Positions 30,849 to 43,774 of a stretch of DNA of 64,000 nucleotides are shown in pieces. The DNA comes from Podospora comata (Eukaryota > Ascomycota > Sordariomycetes > Sordariales > Podosporaceae): positions 3,844,001 through 3,908,000 of the forward strand of contig CP071497.1 in NCBI GenBank assembly GCA_017354895.1. The letters run 5' to 3'. Under the pieces are notes generated by a model. That model was not told where the DNA came from and searched no databases. It saw nothing but the letters and a program-made list of their open reading frames with translations. The position numbers and the translations under genes are program-made. Numbering within the stretch: the stretch's first letter is position 1; each line of letters starts with the position of its first letter.

Positions 30849-32337
30849 ATGGTCCATCAACACGGCGACCACCACGACATCCCGACCCATAAGCTCGTGA
30901 AGCGGTTTGTCCCTCCCCCCCCCCCCCCCGATGCCCCTCATGTCTAACAAACACAACACAGCATCGGCGGCTGGCTCCCAACCGACCACCGCATCCACCA
31001 GGAATGGCTCAGCCGCACCATCGACCGCGCCCACAAACGATCCGGCCCCCCGGAGCAGACCAAGCTCATCCCCGTGCTGCAGGAGTTCAAGGAGCTGATT
31101 GAGGGCAATGCGAGAATATACATGTACTTCAACCAGATGTGGGACGAGGTCCCGCGTCGTCCTCCGTACAACAAGGACCCGACTGGCAAGAGCCAGATCA
31201 GAGACTACAAGCACATGCTTGCTGTGCTGAACGAAGTTTTTGGGAGAGCACCAGAATGGACGGATGCTGCTGCTCATGCTGGCATGGTGGGGGTTCCGAT
31301 GGCTGCTATTTTCGACTATGCGATGGGGACGCCGAGCGGGCATGCGGCGTTTTTGGATCCGGATGTGAACAAGATGTTGAAAAAGATTTTGAATGAGTGG
31401 GGGAGGTATCTCAAGGTTTGTTTATCTTTACTGGGCTCCTGATCCCTGACCGACTGACTGACTGACATGATGGTGGCAGACGCCGGAATCCGCCGAGGTT
31501 TTGGGGGATCACTCGGCTGGCTGGTTCAGCGAGACGGGCTACAAAGACCTTATGGAGGTGGCCAACACGCCGACTAAGACGTCGTTCAAGTTTGAGGAGA
31601 TGTATCATTGTGATCCGTCAAAGAAGCACTACGGTTTCACGTCTTGGGATGACTTCTTTACCCGCAAGATCACGGACAAGTCCCGCCCTGTTGCTAGCCC
31701 GGATGATGACAAGGTTGTTGTCAACAGCTGCGAGTCTCGGCCTTACTGCGTGGCGAACAACGTCAAGTTGCGGGACAGATTCTGGGTCAAGGGACAGCCT
31801 TACTCTGTAACTGACATGCTCGCGCACGACCCGCTGGCGGAGAAGTTTGCCAGGGGGACGATTTATCAGGCGTTTTTGTCGGCTCTGTCGTACCACCGCT
31901 GGCATGCCCCCGTATCGGGCACCATCAAGAGGGCGTTTGTTGAGGATGGGACGTATTTCTCGGAGCCGCTCATGTTTGACCAGAGCGGGGGGGAGGACAA
32001 GGTTGATATTGACACCAAGGGGATCCAAGGGGCCTTGGGATACCTCACTGCGTTGGCGACGAGGGCGGTGATTTTTATTGAGGCGGATAACCCCAAGATT
32101 GGGCTCATGGCCTTTATCGGTGTGGGGATGGATGAGGTGAGCACGTGTGAGATTACGGTGAAGGAGGGGCAGAAGGTGAAGAAGGGGGAGGAGTTGGGCA
32201 TGTTTCATTTTGGGGGGAGTACGTATTGTTTGATGTTTAGGAAGGAGACGAGATTGAAGGGGTGGCCGGATATTGGGAAGTATGCGGAGGCGAATGAGAA
32301 TTATCCGGTTAGGGGGGCGTTGGCGGTTGTCGAGTGA
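30849..32337 (+). CDS. Phosphatidylserine decarboxylase-like pyruvoyl enzyme
   Basis: Soluble-type member of the phosphatidylserine decarboxylase superfamily, the group that also includes tryptophan decarboxylase PsiD. Exons 30849-30904, 30962-31415 and 31480-32337, introns 57 and 64 nt, 455 residues. The N-terminal part (GGWLPTDHRIHQEWL, AGMVGVPMAAIFDYAMGTPSG) is the extra domain of this subgroup. The catalytic part has GFTSWDDFFTRK, YHRWHAPVSGTI and IGVGMDEVSTCEITV. The self-cleavage site is HFGGSTYCLMF; Ser417 would become the pyruvoyl group, leaving an alpha chain of about 39 residues. There is no transmembrane anchor or mitochondrial presequence, unlike Psd1. The substrate could be an amino acid rather than phosphatidylserine; the sequence does not decide. 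The start at 30849 is in good context (gcaaccATGG). Confidence 0.88.
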
Positions 32338-35300
32338 GTGGTGATATTGGAGGCTAATGATGGTGTTTGTATTGTTGAGTAGTAATTTGAGACTGGTGTT
32401 ATGTTGATGTCGGATGAGCTCAGGGGTTATTGTTCCGTTGTGTAAGTGTCAAAACAAAACAAAACACCATGAAAACTACAAAAAGCTCACCAGCGTTGCT
32501 GGCTACGAAAGCCCTCTATTTGGAGTTTCACCATTCCAAATTGCTCTCCCCTATTATTACCTGGGGGAGGCAGTTCATCCAGGGATTTTTCATATTTAGA
32601 GCCGAAGTCAATGGCTATGGTCATAGATGTTCTCGACTAGGAATCAAACCTGCCGCCATTCGTGGGCAACCCAGTCTGTTTCTACAGTACCCGACAGGTT
32701 GTTCGGTCGTCGCTTCTGGCCGCTGCGTTAGACAGACAGTCAGGTGCCAATTGAGTTGGCGAAAGTCTGAGAGCAATTGGGGTATGTGTGGGGAACACTC
32801 TCCCAGATAGGTTGTGCTCTGGCTGTTTCCCTCCTTGATACATCAGACAAGATGTCCACCAAAAAGAATTTAGTGGGTGCTGAATCGACATGCCAACCAC
32901 CTACTGGAAGAGACATTAAATGACCTGGATAAAGTCAGGTAACTACCTTGGTTCCTTTACAAACCCCATTTCCTCGCCTTCAACCCGAGACCGTATGCTG
33001 GAATATGCACCTCTTCGTTCCTTGGCTGGACTTGGGATTGCTAGATGACGCCCCCCATGCTGACAGGGCGCAAGATCAAGAACTGACATGACCTGACATC
33101 GGGTGCTATCAGCTGCACGAAATGTGACAATTTCTCCAACAACCAGGCTCGAAAACTGCACTTTTCACCGTCTTCCATCGGCAGTTATAAACGCCCCCAA
33201 AACACGCTGGAAATAGAGACTGTCGGTCGTCGGATGTGGTTGTCACAACATGGATCGTCCTTTCGGGGACCGAGATATGTACTATAGCTTGACATGCAGA
33301 TACAAGTAGTGGCTGGGGTAGATGGCTTGCCTCAGTTCTTCCTCACCGACACCCCCCCCTCAGTACCTAGCTAAGACACGTAGACCGCCTCCCAGCCTTA
33401 TGAGGAAAGATCTGGAGATGAGAAACAGCAGGAGAAACTGAAACACTGACAAGAACTCTAGGCTTTCTCCACTTTCACCTGATAGATGGTTGAGTCGCGA
33501 GGCGAAGATGCAGTCTGTTTAAGACCTACATATCAACCTCCCGTTGGCTTCACCTCACGAGCTGTTTGCCATATCCACACAAAACACCGAACGAACCGGT
33601 CTCCCAAGGTAGCAAGCGGCAGCTGTGTGCAAGTTCAACAAGTCGAAACAAATCACGAAATATCACTAAACAAATCCTCTGAATCGATTATGATACATCA
33701 CACCACACCATCAGCTCACAACCAAAAATCCAAAAAGTTCCAAACCACCCATCACCAACAACCATCTCGGATCAAATTAACACTGGACAGAAATTCTCCA
33801 ATCCCGGAGAGTCCCGGAGATAAACCACCCATTTATTTCCCTCCCACCCCGACTTATTCCCCCTCTTGCATACATCAGTCACCAAGGCTCCCCCCCCTTC
33901 AAAAAAAGCCTGCAGGTCGCACCGGTGTGACAGATCTCAACCCACCATCTCTGTTCCTCATCCCGCCGTAATAGTCTGCAGTGGAAAAAAGTGTGGTGTG
34001 AAAACCCCAAGCTGCATGCTACTGGGGTCCCCCATAGGTCGGTTATTATGAGTGGTCTTGTTGGGCTGATTGAGAAGCTCATTGGATGGGCCTACCTACT
34101 TTCGGCGCTGGCGTCTTTTTGGGCTTTTGGGGGAAGCGGCTGCATTACCTTTGCTCCAAAAAGATAATATTGACACTTTTTTTTCCAGTTGGAAGACCGG
34201 GCAGGATGTGTCTTGTCTCTGGTGATGCCATCTAGCGGGAAGGGACGGGATGGATTCTCCAGCCGCCCGTCTCATCATAGGGAACTTTTGTTATCTGGTT
34301 GCGTGACCAGTTACCCAAAGCAGCCTTGAGTTGATGGGCAAGAAACTGCAATTGGGGCTGGTTATTGATAGCTTACCGAGGACTTGCTCGGCCCGCTACT
34401 GTTGTGCCTTGTTACTTACCATCCCCATAGTTTTCGACTGCAAAGGCGGCGGTGGCGGTCAACTGTGAGACTTGACCTCATATCCTGCCGGGTTGGCGAT
34501 GTGAGACAGACGTTTTGTTACACAAGACTTCTTGCCCAGTGATAGGCCTTTGACTTGGTTTAGAGATCTCGGGAGGGTGAGGTGCCGGAATTATCACGTT
34601 ACCGGTTGGGAAGGTGAAGATCATGAAGTTGTATCGGTTTGTTGGAAATGTGAGATGGCGATCAAAGAGTCTAGACTTTGTGTGTCGAGTTGAGATGCGA
34701 AACTTGTGTCTCTGAACGGCTGCTACCTGTAACTTATGGACTTTGGCGATCGTGGAGTATGGGTAGAGCTCCATTCTTCTCATCAAGCCACCGTGCTTCA
34801 CTCTTAAGATATGATATCCAAAAGCTTTGCTAGCAATCATCTCTCCATCGATCATACAAACTGTTGATTAGGTAGACTTCATTCAACCCAGGTTGTGATC
34901 TGCATGTATATTCCAGGCTCTACATCCACAATATCCATCCATCATCCTTAGCCTTTTGCTCTGTTGGTCTTACCTCCGTTTCAAGCCCTACTTCGACTTC
35001 AGCTGTTTGTGACTTTGGCTCGACGAGGCCTGTATCTAAGCTTCTTTTTACCCACCCACCTTGTGGAGATCAGAAATTGGCGGCTGTATGTATGTATGTG
35101 TGCATGTCTCTACATCCTCTCTACTCTATGTATTCCTACCATCTCCCATCCTTTTTATACCCAACCCCTGCCCATATCAGCCTCCATATCCCGCCCCGGC
35201 GGCCCCTTGCCCTTCCCCGGCAAACAGTGGATCCCCAGATCGGAGTGGGGCCGAGCAGCAGCGCCGTCGCTTAAGTGTCACTTTGTGTCCGTGCCCGCCG

Positions 35301-38300
35301 AACCGACACAGCGGATTTTCCCCTCCTCCCACTCTTTGTCTGTGCGTACACCACAGTCCTCCTCATCATCATTAGTGCAGTGGCCTTCTCGTTTACGGAT
35401 GATCGGGCATGTGGGAGATGGGATTATTTTAGGGCACTTTCGTTTTCAGTCCAATAATCTGCACGCTCAAAGTAAGTATGTCTCGCTGCGCAGGATTTTT
35501 CCTGCTCACATGCTCACTTGCCCAGACAGACAGACAGACAGACAGACAGGCGGACAGACAGACAGCCAGCTCGCTTCCGCTTCGTTGTTGGCAGGTATCG
35601 GATAACGTCGCGGTCGCGGATGCCGAGACAGTCAGCCATCCTAACAGCAAACAAGGTGAAGAAGGCGCGGGGGTAAAAATCAGGTCAGAAATTCACAAGA
35701 AGCGGTCTGTCTGCTGTTCAGCTCACCACTTCGCCAGAAAATGGATTGGTTCAGTCGGTTATCGGCAGCGGAGCTCAATGTCGTCATAGCTTGATTCGCA
35801 GGGTGGATATACGCTAATTGTAAATGGGGAAGGGAGGATGGCGTGGATGGGGAGACGTTTACGTAGGAGAAATTTAGAGAGAGGTGAACTGAGTGAGTAT
35901 GTATATGCGGTTTTTGTCAGGTGGAATTTTTTCTAGAGAGGAGGAGGGAATTGTTGATCGTATACTCCGTAGTGGAGAGAGAGAGAGAGAGATCAACTGT
36001 TTCGAAACAACGTTACGTGTAAAGAATGAATGCTGGTGGTTCCCGATATGGCAGGTGAGAGGTGAGCAGGGGGCTGTTGAACTTCATGGCTGGTTCTTGA
36101 GAGAACCTCATGGGCTACACGAAAAGAGTTGTTCAAAGAGTTGAGAAGCTTATTATCAGGTTGGTTCTCTTGCTTTCCATTGACTCCTTAAAAGGACTGT
36201 TATTCCGCGCGCGAGTGTAAGCTGCCCTGATTTTCACCCAAAACCACCAATTCTCTTACCCCCTCATTTCCCCGCATCGCATGTTGTGCGTGTCGAATTG
36301 GAGGACACACACACACCTCTCCTCCCTCTCCTGCCCATCACCCACTCGGCCGCGCAAGAATAACCCGGTGAAGATCCCGGGGTTACATATTTCCAAGAAA
36401 GGCCTGCCTCCGGTGTCGCAGAGAGTCAAAGTCTTCCAGACTGATATATCAAGCTTGTAACAGACAAAAAAAAAAGGTGGTGTGATAATGTCGCATTGGA
36501 CAGGTTTTGTCCTGCCGGATAACTAAATCTCGATCCCTTTCATAAAAGAAAAAAAAAACGACTTGTCTGCTGCTGCTGCAGCTGTCACCTTGCTTTGAGG
36601 GGAAGAGAGATGTATCATGAAGCGCGAGAGAGGCTCTCAGGGAAGAACCCCGGCATATCAGTCTGCATGTATGTACACAGCAGCGAATGTATGTCTGCGG
36701 CACAGTTGATCCGTGGATACCTCCCACAATGTACCTCTCCTCACAAGCACATCAGGGGGTGCATGATGCCGTTTCGAAAAAGCCTTCTGACAGTGAAAAG
36801 ACTTTGGAAACTCTGCGGGGTGGTGGACACGCCAATGCATCGTTGCTATCATCCATATTGTTGTTGTCCCTGTCAAAACATCTGTCATGGATTATAAAAA
36901 CAGGCAAGCTGCTGAAATGGTCTCATTTTGACATGCAGAAGAAGTTTTGGGAGACATGCAGCGTGGGGGGTTCCATTTCTTCGCTTCTTTTTAATGTGCA
37001 GTTGTTGTCTCGGGCCAATCCAATGGCTGTCTCTGGCTTTTTTGCTCATCTCCATTGATGAATCAAATCGTCTTTGCCCAGGTGGAGAACATTGGCGCGA
37101 AGTGCATGCCGTAGCAAAGTGCAGTACTGACTGGAATCCATGGCATGATGATAGTGTAGAGTGGAAGAAGACTTTTTGAGTGTAACTGTCAGAAGAAGAG
37201 CTGATCAGGACTTTGAGATTTGTGTGTTGACTTCGGGCAAATAACGTCCCGGGAAGGAGAAGGCAAAAGACGGGACTTTCTGAGCCAGTAGAAATTGAAG
37301 AAGGGATACGGAGGACTGGAATACGAAAGCCAGTGGAGGCTCGTGCCAAAGTGCTGGAGGTCAATGCTGGGGAAAATCGATTCAGATAATGCAGCTTGCC
37401 GGAATCGAAGAAATGGCGATATTCGGGTCCTTCGTGTGCTGCACTCTACACTCGTACAAGACAGACCAGTCAAGGCGGCCCAGCGGCCTGTCACCGGAGG
37501 GAAAGGGCCGCTGCGGATGATCCCCATGCAGAGGAGAGGTTAAACAAACACTCCCGTGTCTCTGTAACCCTCTGTTTTGCTTTGCCAACTTTGACATGCT
37601 GAGCACATGTACTCAAGACCAGGTTGGGAAAGAGGATTGTGATTCATGGTGATCAAGCTTTCAGCATATGATGATTTTAGCTGAATTGGGAAAATGAGTA
37701 CGGCCAGCTAGCTGGATTCATGTTGATGGAAGGCGGGGTATCGCAACTGGGGAAAGGAAACGTTCAGGCAGGTCTTGCGAGACAGATCGATCAACGATCA
37801 GACTCCAGCCTCTTCTGAGGTGGTGCAAGTGGGACAAATACTGTCTCGAAAATCTCCGGGAAAAGCATGGCAGACGTCAAGCCATTGCACAATGGCTTTG
37901 TTCGCCGTTCGCCCGTCGAAGGTCGGTGATTTGTCGTGTGACATCCCGGTGGTGGTGGTGGCTGGTGATTCTCAAGCAAGAAGATGGTGGTGATGGTTGG
38001 GCATCCACAAGGTTCTCACTCAAACCCAACCTGGCCGCCTCAACTCGCTGCGCCGAGAGTAATTCGCTTCAACCCTCGACGGCACAGGGGAATCGGGTTG
38101 CAACGGAGCACATCTGTGAGTGGTCAACCACCAGCGAATCCCACGGATCAGCCCCGCATCTGATATCTGTGCCCAACGACATCAGTCAGTGAATCTCTTT
38201 AGCAGCCGCGGCAATGTTGCTTTGATCGATATGCTGAGTGTCCAAGCAGCCGAGATTGGTGACACTGCATGGTAGCTCGCCGTCAAAGACCGATAGATGA

Positions 38301-40236
38301 CCTGGGCTGGGACAAGGCTGGCTGCCATGGACGCTTCGACAGAGGCGCCACACGCAGCCATGGTAATCTGTTTTTACAAAAATACCGAAGAGTATTGATG
38401 CGCAGTGCCATGTTGCACTCAACAACAACTTGGACAATGCTGCCGTCGACGATATACTGTCGCCGTCACGGTCTAGGCTCTGTTCAACGTCCGGAAGCGA
38501 GACGGCACCGGAGACACGGCCGTGCTCTTGATGTTCAGGGCCCCCTCTACAGCCGCCGACGTGCATAACCGCACTGCCGAATTGCATGAAGGCGTCTGGG
38601 AGGGTCTGCCATGATATCATGGCACATGCGGTGCATCACCGGAGATTATTCAGCTCGAGAGCTTGCCATCGGGTGACTGGTGACCTGGGGGATACCCTTT
38701 GGGCAACAAGGCCGGTGCCGAGCTAGGTATCCTTATCTGTGGTGGCTTCTTTTACTGGCGATGATAGAAATCTTGGTGAGAAATTGTTGGACACGCTACT
38801 GCGGCAGCAGGAAGGGTGCCTCTGTGGTCATGACATTCTGACTTGGACGGCAGGTGTGGGGGCGTGATCTCCGTGTCTGATCTAAAGATCGTCTTGTTTC
38901 CATTTGGCTTCTCCCGATCATATATTTGATGAGGGGCTGAGGGGGCGGTTGTCGTTCGCCGGGCAGGCAAGACACAGAGAGACACGGTGTTGAGATGGAT
39001 GGAAGTTCCCAAGAGCGGAATCCGAAGCGCACAGACCATGGCACCATTGGCGGGAAGTTCTTCAGCTGTGCACAGGCCATGATGTGGTCCGAGTGAGGAC
39101 TGGACCCTGACAACAACGCTCACCACCAAAGGTTCCCTTTGATGAGAAGCCGTGCAGGAGGCAGCAAGGACGACTCGCAGGTCTCTTGCAGGCTAAGATC
39201 AAGATGTCGATGCACTAGCGGCATCAGCCCGGTCCTTCTCTGATTGATTGTGATGGGATCGCGTGCGCCAAGAGGAATTCTTTGCGAGGTGTCGTCGTCG
39301 ACCAACAACCTTGATAGCCACATCGTATGTGCCCGCAAGGATAAGTGGCCTGCCCTGCTCGACAATGCGGGGAAGAAAGAGACTGATGAGAAAGTAGAGG
39401 CCGAAACCCCACGACACGGAAGCAAAACTCGACGCGCTGTCTCTCCGTGTTCATTCGCATCCCACTCCCAAGGACATCTTGGCTCAGCACCAGCAATGTA
39501 ACGCTACATGTGCCCCCCAAACATTTTCTCTTGTCGTCTTGCCGCTAACAGCTAGCCTCGTTGTATTCCTATCACCACTCACCGCAGAGAGTCCGCAGAA
39601 GCGCAGGAGGCAGGGGCAGGGGCAGGGGCATGGGCAAGCACAAAAACACATTGTGGAGAAGCCCTCCCCTCCACAAGATCACGACTCTGTACCCTACCCA
39701 AATTCGCGAGCAATGGTTCCCTCTCGTCCACCTCGTCCACCTCCTCCTCTCCACCTCCACCGTCTCCTCTGTCTCTTCACCTCTAATGCCTCTACTCTGT
39801 AGCCTGCCCGGTTAACCGTCCGCCACACCGTCCCAATCAAGCGCTGCACAGCAAAAGCAAATAAGACACTGCGCTCGACCTGCCACTTGACCCCCCCCCC
39901 CTGCTCGTCCTCTGCGACATCTTCACTCCATCTTGTTCAAAGCCTCTCCAACTCTTTCCTCCCACACTGTACTTCGGTACAACTCTCTGTCTCTCTACCT
40001 TCTCCGGGCCTATCTTGATCGGCAAGCCAACCAAGGCTGCAAGTGTCACCCCCGACCTAAAGCGGCTCTATCCTGTCTCACACCCTCCAACTCGCCGTCC
40101 CGTTCCCCAGTTATTCCTCCTCTTTTCCTCACCCTTGGTATTTTGTCGCCTTAAGAGCCACGGCGCCTCATCCCTATCCTCTGCAGACAACACCCTTGTT
40201 CCTACCCCGTGGGCATGGTGTCGTTATTGACGAGCT
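32338..40236. other. 7.9 kb without a supported gene, upstream of the Zn2Cys6 regulator
   Basis: Both strands were read; open frames are short and lack family motifs. Contents: a G-poor A/C-rich block at 33661-33900, a CAGA microsatellite (35523-35565), a GGT run near 37950, and C/T-rich leader-like sequence from about 39840 to the start codon. Such long spaces are common before developmental transcription factors in these fungi, so distal control or a long leader or non-coding RNA is plausible (inference). Confidence 0.55.
35523..35565. repeat. CAGA tetranucleotide microsatellite
   Basis: About ten CAGA/CAGG units with one CGGA interruption. Confidence 0.9.
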
Positions 40237-40298
40237 ATGAGTCGTTCCCTTCCTGTCGTGTCCAGCGACGGAAACCTGCCGTGGTCAGACAGCCATAG
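40215..40298 (+). promoter_or_regulatory. Upstream open frame overlapping the regulator start codon
   Basis: An ATG at 40215 with G at -3 and G at +4 opens a 27-codon frame ending in TAG at 40296-40298, overlapping the main ATG at 40237 out of frame. The main ATG has a weaker context (T at -1, A at +4). If transcribed, it should reduce translation of the regulator. Confidence 0.5.
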
Positions 40299-42708
40299 CC
40301 ATAGCATGGACTCCGATGAGATTCCTCATGTTGGCTTGCCTTCCCCCTGGTTGGACTCCCTTCCGACAGCCTCCAACTCTCTGTCCACATCGTCGTCGAC
40401 TTTGAGCTTCGCCCGTACGGGCCAGCTCTCGCCCCAGCTGTCACCCATCAGCACTGGCATGGCCATGTCCTGCGGAAGCTCCTCCTGCCTTGCCTCGCCG
40501 TCCCTCTCGCCCCCCACTGCTGCCATGAATTCGCACTCGCTTTCCTCGTCGGCCTCAACGGAATCCTCATGGACCATGAATTACTCGGGCTCGGGCTCGG
40601 ACGAGGGCCATGAGCATGAGCAGCTTCCGCGGGGCGCCATGAGCCACCACCATGACATACACCATGAACACATGCCCTGGGAGCAGGACGATCCGGATGA
40701 GCTGTTGATGGCCCCAAAACTGGAGCCCTTGGATGATGATGGATTCTGTATGGATGATTTGGGGGAAGCCCCTGCCACTCCCATTGGAGGAGTTGCCCAT
40801 GCGCTGGGGCTCGACCAACCAAAGCCAAAACGACCCAGAGGACGTCCTCGGAAGCACCCCCTTACCCCCAATCTGACTGCCAACAAAGTCACCAAAGGCC
40901 GCACCAAGACTGGCTGCTTGACATGCAGGAAGCGAAAGAAGAAGTGTGACGAAGCCAAGCCGAGATGTAAGTGAGCAGCTGTTGTCTTTGGTCTACATGG
41001 TCTAATGCTCGGACAGGCATGAACTGCGAAAAGAACGCCGTCGTGTGTGAAGGCTATCCGGAGAAACAGATCTGGAAAAGCGGCAAAGAAAGGGCCGAAG
41101 AGGGTAGGCAATCCCTTTCCCCTCTGTCCATGCTGTTCGTCCTAACCATTAGCTTCAGAACGTCTCAAGTCACACAGCGTCTTGTCCATTACGATGCAGC
41201 CCATCTTCCACGGGCTCGAGACGGTCGAAGACATGATCTTCTGGAAGCACTACAATGAACACCTCAGCGCCGTGCTTACTGTCGAGGGTGAACACAAGAA
41301 TGCTTTCAAGGACATGATGGTGCCCATCGCGGTCAAACACCAGGGCCTCATGCATTCCATCTTGTCTTTGGCAAGCAAACATATTGACTTTGACACACCC
41401 TATGGAGCCACCGTCTTGCGCAACAACCCCTCCACAAGCCTGGACCTCATCCGGGAACGATCCATTTTCCATCACGACGCCGCCAGGCAGAAGTTTTTTG
41501 AAGATGTCGAGTTTAGCAAAGGAAAGCCCTGCACCGATGACGAGGTTTTGGTGTCTGCTCGCTATGGACAGATGCTGTGCTTCCTCTTGGAAGCTCTGGC
41601 AGAGGGTAACCCCCGTGGCGAGCATCGCGTCCACCTTTCGGCATACCGCAGTCTAATCGCCAGCTCGCCTCCTGGAGATTCGGCCTTCTTGTCGTTCATC
41701 GCCGAGTTTTTCCAGTACCACATCTTCGCCGACGAATTGATCCACTCGTCCGACAAGTCAGGCTACCGTTCCATGTCGGACGCCCAAGAGCTCCCATCGG
41801 TCCCTCATATCCACCCGCCCCGACTTCTTGGTGTTGCCGATGGACTGCTCGAACATATTGTCCCCATCACCGCCATCAGAAACTCGATCCGGCGTAACAT
41901 GGCCGCCCACGAGCCCGTGATTGTCGACTACATTAGTCTCTATCGCGCAGCCGAGATCGATGCTGCGATTCGAGAATGGGCTCCCCACCTGCCCCCTGGT
42001 GATAATCGCGGAAATGTCAGCCTCCTTTACAAGCACATGATGCAGATTTATCTCATCCGTACCATTTGGCCCCCGGTCGCCACATCACCCACGCCGACGG
42101 CCGCCTCCGTTTCCTCGTTTTCCCACATCCGCAGCTCGCCATCCGTCGGCCGACCGACCTCCTCGGTAGTCAATACCCCGCCGCAGTCTGCCTCTACCAG
42201 CTGTGCCTCGTCCCCGAAACTTGGAGCCTCCCACCCGATGAGCGAGCCAAACGTCTACAAACGAAACAGTACCGGAATGGGTTCCTCCTCGAACGTATCC
42301 CCGATTCGCAAGAACAGCGGCGGAGGTATTGCCGCAGCGCTGGCCGCCGAGAACCGACCCGACTCCCCCCCTCCCATCCGTCAACCTGTTTCCCACGACG
42401 ATCGTATCACCCGCGCCGTCGAAGAATCCCTCGACATACTCGACACCTTCAAGCCGAGCGATCCCTCCCAGACCCTGTTGTTGCTGCCGTGTTTCGTCAT
42501 CGGCACCGTTTGCTTCAAGCCCCGCCAACAAGAGCGCATCAGGGCCGCCATCAAGTCTGTCAGGGGCTACACCGGACTAAGAAACGCCGATCGGGTTGTG
42601 GAGGTGCTCGAGGAGGTGTGGCGACTGATGGAGATGGGTGAGTGGGTGCGTGTGTGGGACTGGGGTCGTGTTGCAAAGGATATGGGGTTGGATTTTATCC
42701 CTGCTTGA
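40237..42708 (+). CDS. Zn2Cys6 transcription factor with AT-hook
   Basis: Fungal binuclear zinc cluster regulator of 788 residues. Exons 40237-40966, 41017-41103 and 41159-42708. The N-terminus (1-195) is Ser-rich and acidic. An AT-hook, RPRGRPRK, occupies residues 199-206. The zinc cluster follows, C-x2-C-x6-C-x6-C-x2-C-x6-C, in GCLTCRKRKKKCDEAKPRC and MNCEKNAVVCEGY; intron 1 splits the codon of the fourth cysteine (Cys244). A fungal transcription factor domain begins about MQPIFHGLETVEDMIFWKHY and ends near the C-terminus (WVRVWDWGRVAKDMG). A low-complexity Ser/Pro-rich insertion interrupts it around residues 575-670. I recall similar proteins among developmental regulators but do not assign a name. 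Upstream are a very long gene-free space and an overlapping upstream frame, both suggesting tight control. Confidence 0.9.
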
Positions 42709-42757
42709 TATTTCTTTCTGTCTTGGCATTTTGGTTCTGCAGCATGTCCTTGCCCTT

Positions 42758-42777
42758 TCTCTCTCTCTCTCTCTCTC
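42758..42777. repeat. (TC)10 microsatellite
   Basis: Uninterrupted CT/TC run just after the regulator stop codon. Confidence 0.85.
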
Positions 42778-43311
42778 GTTGAAATATCTCTGGCGACTTT
42801 GAACCATGTTTTCTTGTTTTTGTTTGTGGAAACGCCAGAGACAATATACCCCCCCCCCCACCCCATATAAAGCAGTCTCTTGTTTTGTTTGTTTATCACA
42901 TCATGTATTTTTTCCCCCTTGTATTCCTCATACTTTCCGTTTCAGTGAACGGAACAAACAAGTTTACTGTTTTTTGTGTTGCTGTTTTTATCTGTCTGTT
43001 TTTGCGGAAAAAGAAAACATACAAAACAAGTCGTTAGCTTTTGACAAGAAAGAAAGGGGACGAACACACAAAAAAGAATTACGTTGTATTGGTAGGAGTT
43101 TTGGGGATGGGGGCTGGGTTAGGTCTGGGGATATAAGGGGGTAGGGGGGCATAGGTAACGGTACGGAGCAGAAGGGTTTTCGGGTTCTAGGTCAGGGTTT
43201 TTGGTTGGGGGTGGGTTGTAGTAAGTAGGAAGGTTTTCTTTACGGGGTTGCTGCATAGTACGGTCGTTATCTTTGGATTTGTTGTTTTTTTCACCACTTT
43301 CCTCTTTGGCT

Positions 43312-43334
43312 ACACACACACACACACACACACA
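43312..43334. repeat. (AC)11 microsatellite
   Basis: Uninterrupted ACAC run, intergenic. Confidence 0.85.
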
Positions 43335-43774
43335 AGAGGGGTTGGAGTTGGAACATTTCTTTTCTGGGAGAGTTTTGGTGCATGTATATCTTGGGGAAGG
43401 GTTATCTTGGTGGGGGATGGGAGATCATAAAGGAACATTTAAGGGCATGTAAGCGGATAAATGGGGGGTTTGGTTATATAGGTAGTTAATGGTTTGGCAT
43501 ATTTTTCGAGGATAGGAGATGGAATTTACACACAGTCACGTTCGTTACATTTTGTTTACTTTTTGTCATTGACTGATGGTGATATTGACTGGTTAAGAAC
43601 TCCAAACATGCTTCTTGGCTAGGCTAGTGTGATGCAAGATATCTTACAGGGATCCTAATGGGGGACATATATCTTACACATTTACTCTCCTCTTTCTTGA
43701 CCACCAGATGTGATGCTCCGGTTGATGCTTATGTACACTGACCCCCACCCCTTTCTCAAAATTACACCGCCTAT

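Larger units (their letters stand above)
42709..43774. other. Intergenic between convergent genes, with microsatellites
   Basis: 1.07 kb of 3' sides. Carries (TC)n at 42758-42777 and (CA)n at 43312-43334, T- and G-runs; no gene seen. Confidence 0.6.

Noticed and set aside
24107-32337. Possible secondary-metabolite cluster (reductase, prenyl synthase, PSD-like decarboxylase)
   Set aside because: The prenyl synthase is the ubiquinone enzyme, the others are interrupted by VMA12 and the Eco1-like gene, and no synthase backbone, transporter or local regulator is present.
38186-38620. 144-codon minus-strand frame inside the large gene-free stretch
   Set aside because: No domain, no conserved-looking blocks; treated as chance.
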